From an uncultured Helicobacter sp. (lineage in GTDB: Bacteria > Campylobacterota > Campylobacteria > Campylobacterales > Helicobacteraceae): DNA of 64,000 nt. The translations under genes and the position numbers were made by a program. The stretch is from NCBI RefSeq assembly GCF_947367035.1, contig NZ_CANBCA010000001.1, positions 1 through 64,000 of the forward strand, written 5' to 3'. The notes beneath the pieces are model-generated. The model saw only the letters and a list, made by a program, of their open reading frames with translations, made no database searches and had not been told where the DNA came from. Shown in pieces: positions 62,998 to 64,000 of this stretch (within the stretch, counting starts at the first letter, position 1; the number at the start of each line of letters is the position of its first letter).

Positions 62998-64000
62998 ATG
63001 TTAAATAAAGAGGAACTAAATGAATATGCTTTAATGGCGAACACCTTGCGTTTTCTTTGTGCCGATATGGTGCAGAATGCAAATAGCGGACATCCCGGTG
63101 CTCCAATGGGGTTAGCAGATATTGCTGTGGTGCTTGGATTTCATATTAAGTTGAATCCAAAAAATCCACAATGGATTAATCGTGATAGATTGGTTTTTAG
63201 TGGTGGACACGCAAGTGCACTTGTATATTCTTTGCTACATTTATGGGGATTTGAGGTAGATTTGGAGGATTTGAAAAATTTCCGTAAATTTGGCTCTAAA
63301 ACACCCGGACACCCGGAATATAAACATACACCAGGAATTGAAATTACTACAGGACCCCTTGGACAAGGAATTGCTAATGCAGTAGGTTTTGCAATGGCAG
63401 GCAAACTTGCTTCTTCAATGTTGGGAGAAGATTTGATTAATCATAAAGTTTATTGTTTGTGTGGCGATGGAGATTTAGAGGAAGGGATTTCTTATGAGGC
63501 TGCTTCTCTTGCGGGGCATCATTGCCTTAATAATTTGATTTTGATTTATGATTCTAATAATATTACAATTGAGGGAAATTGCAATATTGCAATGAGTGAA
63601 AACATTAAAGCGCGATTTGAAGCGCAAAATTGGGAAGTGTTAAGTATAGATGGACATAATTTTGTGGAAATTAATACGGCGCTAGAGAAAACAAAAAATG
63701 CAACTAAACCAATATTAATTATTGCTAAAACACAGATTGCCAAAGGTTCTAAAAACTTTTGTGGCTCGCATAAGGCACACGGAGCACCTTTAGGAGTAGA
63801 GGAAATTTGTATTTCCAAAGAAGCCTTTGGCTTGAATCCAAAAAAGCAGTTTTTTATCTCAGAATCCTCCAAGATTCGTTTTAAAAATACAGCAGAATTA
63901 GGAGAGTTGGCGAATTTGGAATGGAATAAAATCTTAGCAAAAAGTAGTGAAAAATCTCTTTTAGAAGAAATGTTAAAGCCAGATTTTAGCAGGATTGTTT
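62998..64000 (+). CDS. tkt: Transketolase (partial, runs off the right edge)
   Basis: At least 334 residues. NTLRFLCADMVQNANSGHPG, GAPMGLADIAVVLGFHIK, the ThDP motif GDGDLEEGISYEAASLAGHH and the following NNLILIYDSNNITIEG are classic transketolase. Works in the pentose-phosphate pathway. ATG 62998 follows GAGGGAT, ten bases after the hemerythrin gene. The missing part carries the pyrimidine and C-terminal domains. Confidence 0.95.
   Translation, partial: MLNKEELNEYALMANTLRFLCADMVQNANSGHPGAPMGLADIAVVLGFHIKLNPKNPQWINRDRLVFSGGHASALVYSLLHLWGFEVDLEDLKNFRKFGSKTPGHPEYKHTPGIEITTGPLGQGIANAVGFAMAGKLASSMLGEDLINHKVYCLCGDGDLEEGISYEAASLAGHHCLNNLILIYDSNNITIEGNCNIAMSENIKARFEAQNWEVLSIDGHNFVEINTALEKTKNATKPILIIAKTQIAKGSKNFCGSHKAHGAPLGVEEICISKEAFGLNPKKQFFISESSKIRFKNTAELGELANLEWNKILAKSSEKSLLEEMLKPDFSRIV

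Overview
The window is AT-rich, gene-dense DNA from a member of the Campylobacterota, most likely a Helicobacter (enterohepatic type) or a close relative. The evidence is gene content and order: oorDABC with a mdh of the LDH-like type; a cbpA-hspR pair; a petABC cytochrome bc1 operon; and the run addA-nhaA-yajC-secD-secF-leuS-lptE-x-folC-M23 peptidase-ccmA-mfd, which I recall as the same block, in the same order, in H. pylori and Campylobacter jejuni. The species cannot be fixed from the sequence alone. I see no rRNA, tRNA, CRISPR array, complete insertion sequence or integrase.

Layout. 1-70: the first codons of a leftward gene whose reading frame is broken by a run of 11 G, a likely phase-variable switch in the OFF state. 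151-4027: leftward mdh-oorDABC, for 2-oxoglutarate oxidation and malate dehydrogenase. 4195-8370: mltG, overlapping head-to-head with a large AsmA/YhdP-like envelope protein, then nth. 8889-22668: the ribosomal superoperon S10-spc-alpha (rpsJ to rplQ), including secY, map, infA, the tiny rpmJ (19764-19877) and rpoA. 22839-27667: an accessory stretch with an unrecognised 174-aa protein, a leftward molybdopterin cluster (moaD, moaE, mobB, mogA), ridA, a PD-(D/E)XK nuclease gene split at a run of eight T, and a small HTH protein. 27777-33972: rplU-rpmA-obgE-proB, a DedA protein, leucyl aminopeptidase and ychF. 33973-36543: a second accessory stretch with an inverted-repeat element, a second copy of the small HTH protein, a frameshifted gene, and an SGNH hydrolase followed by a protein resembling the tail of surface-sugar transferases. 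36806-41807: petABC facing hypF. 41873-46779: thiE, then cbpA-hspR divergent from addA with a very clear shared control region. 46788-64000: nhaA, the Sec membrane genes, leuS, the cell-envelope and cell-shape block, mfd, a YmdB-like phosphodiesterase, a hemerythrin, and the start of transketolase, which runs off the right edge.

How the genes work together. Most of the window is core machinery: translation, Sec export (secY, yajC, secD, secF), a microaerophilic respiratory chain (the OOR ferredoxin or flavodoxin route and bc1), and a peptidoglycan/cell-shape set (mltG, M23 endopeptidase, bactofilin). Accessory DNA is confined to the gaps, and these gaps hold decayed genes: 8367-8634, about 19560-19763, 30554-30755, 34501-34981 and 48179-48283. 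Two homopolymer switches (G11 at 37-47, T8 at 26856-26863) and a pair of related small HTH genes (27452-27667 and 34118-34327) are the least explained parts. Several promoters share a C/G-rich stretch right after the -10 box, unusual in such AT-rich DNA.
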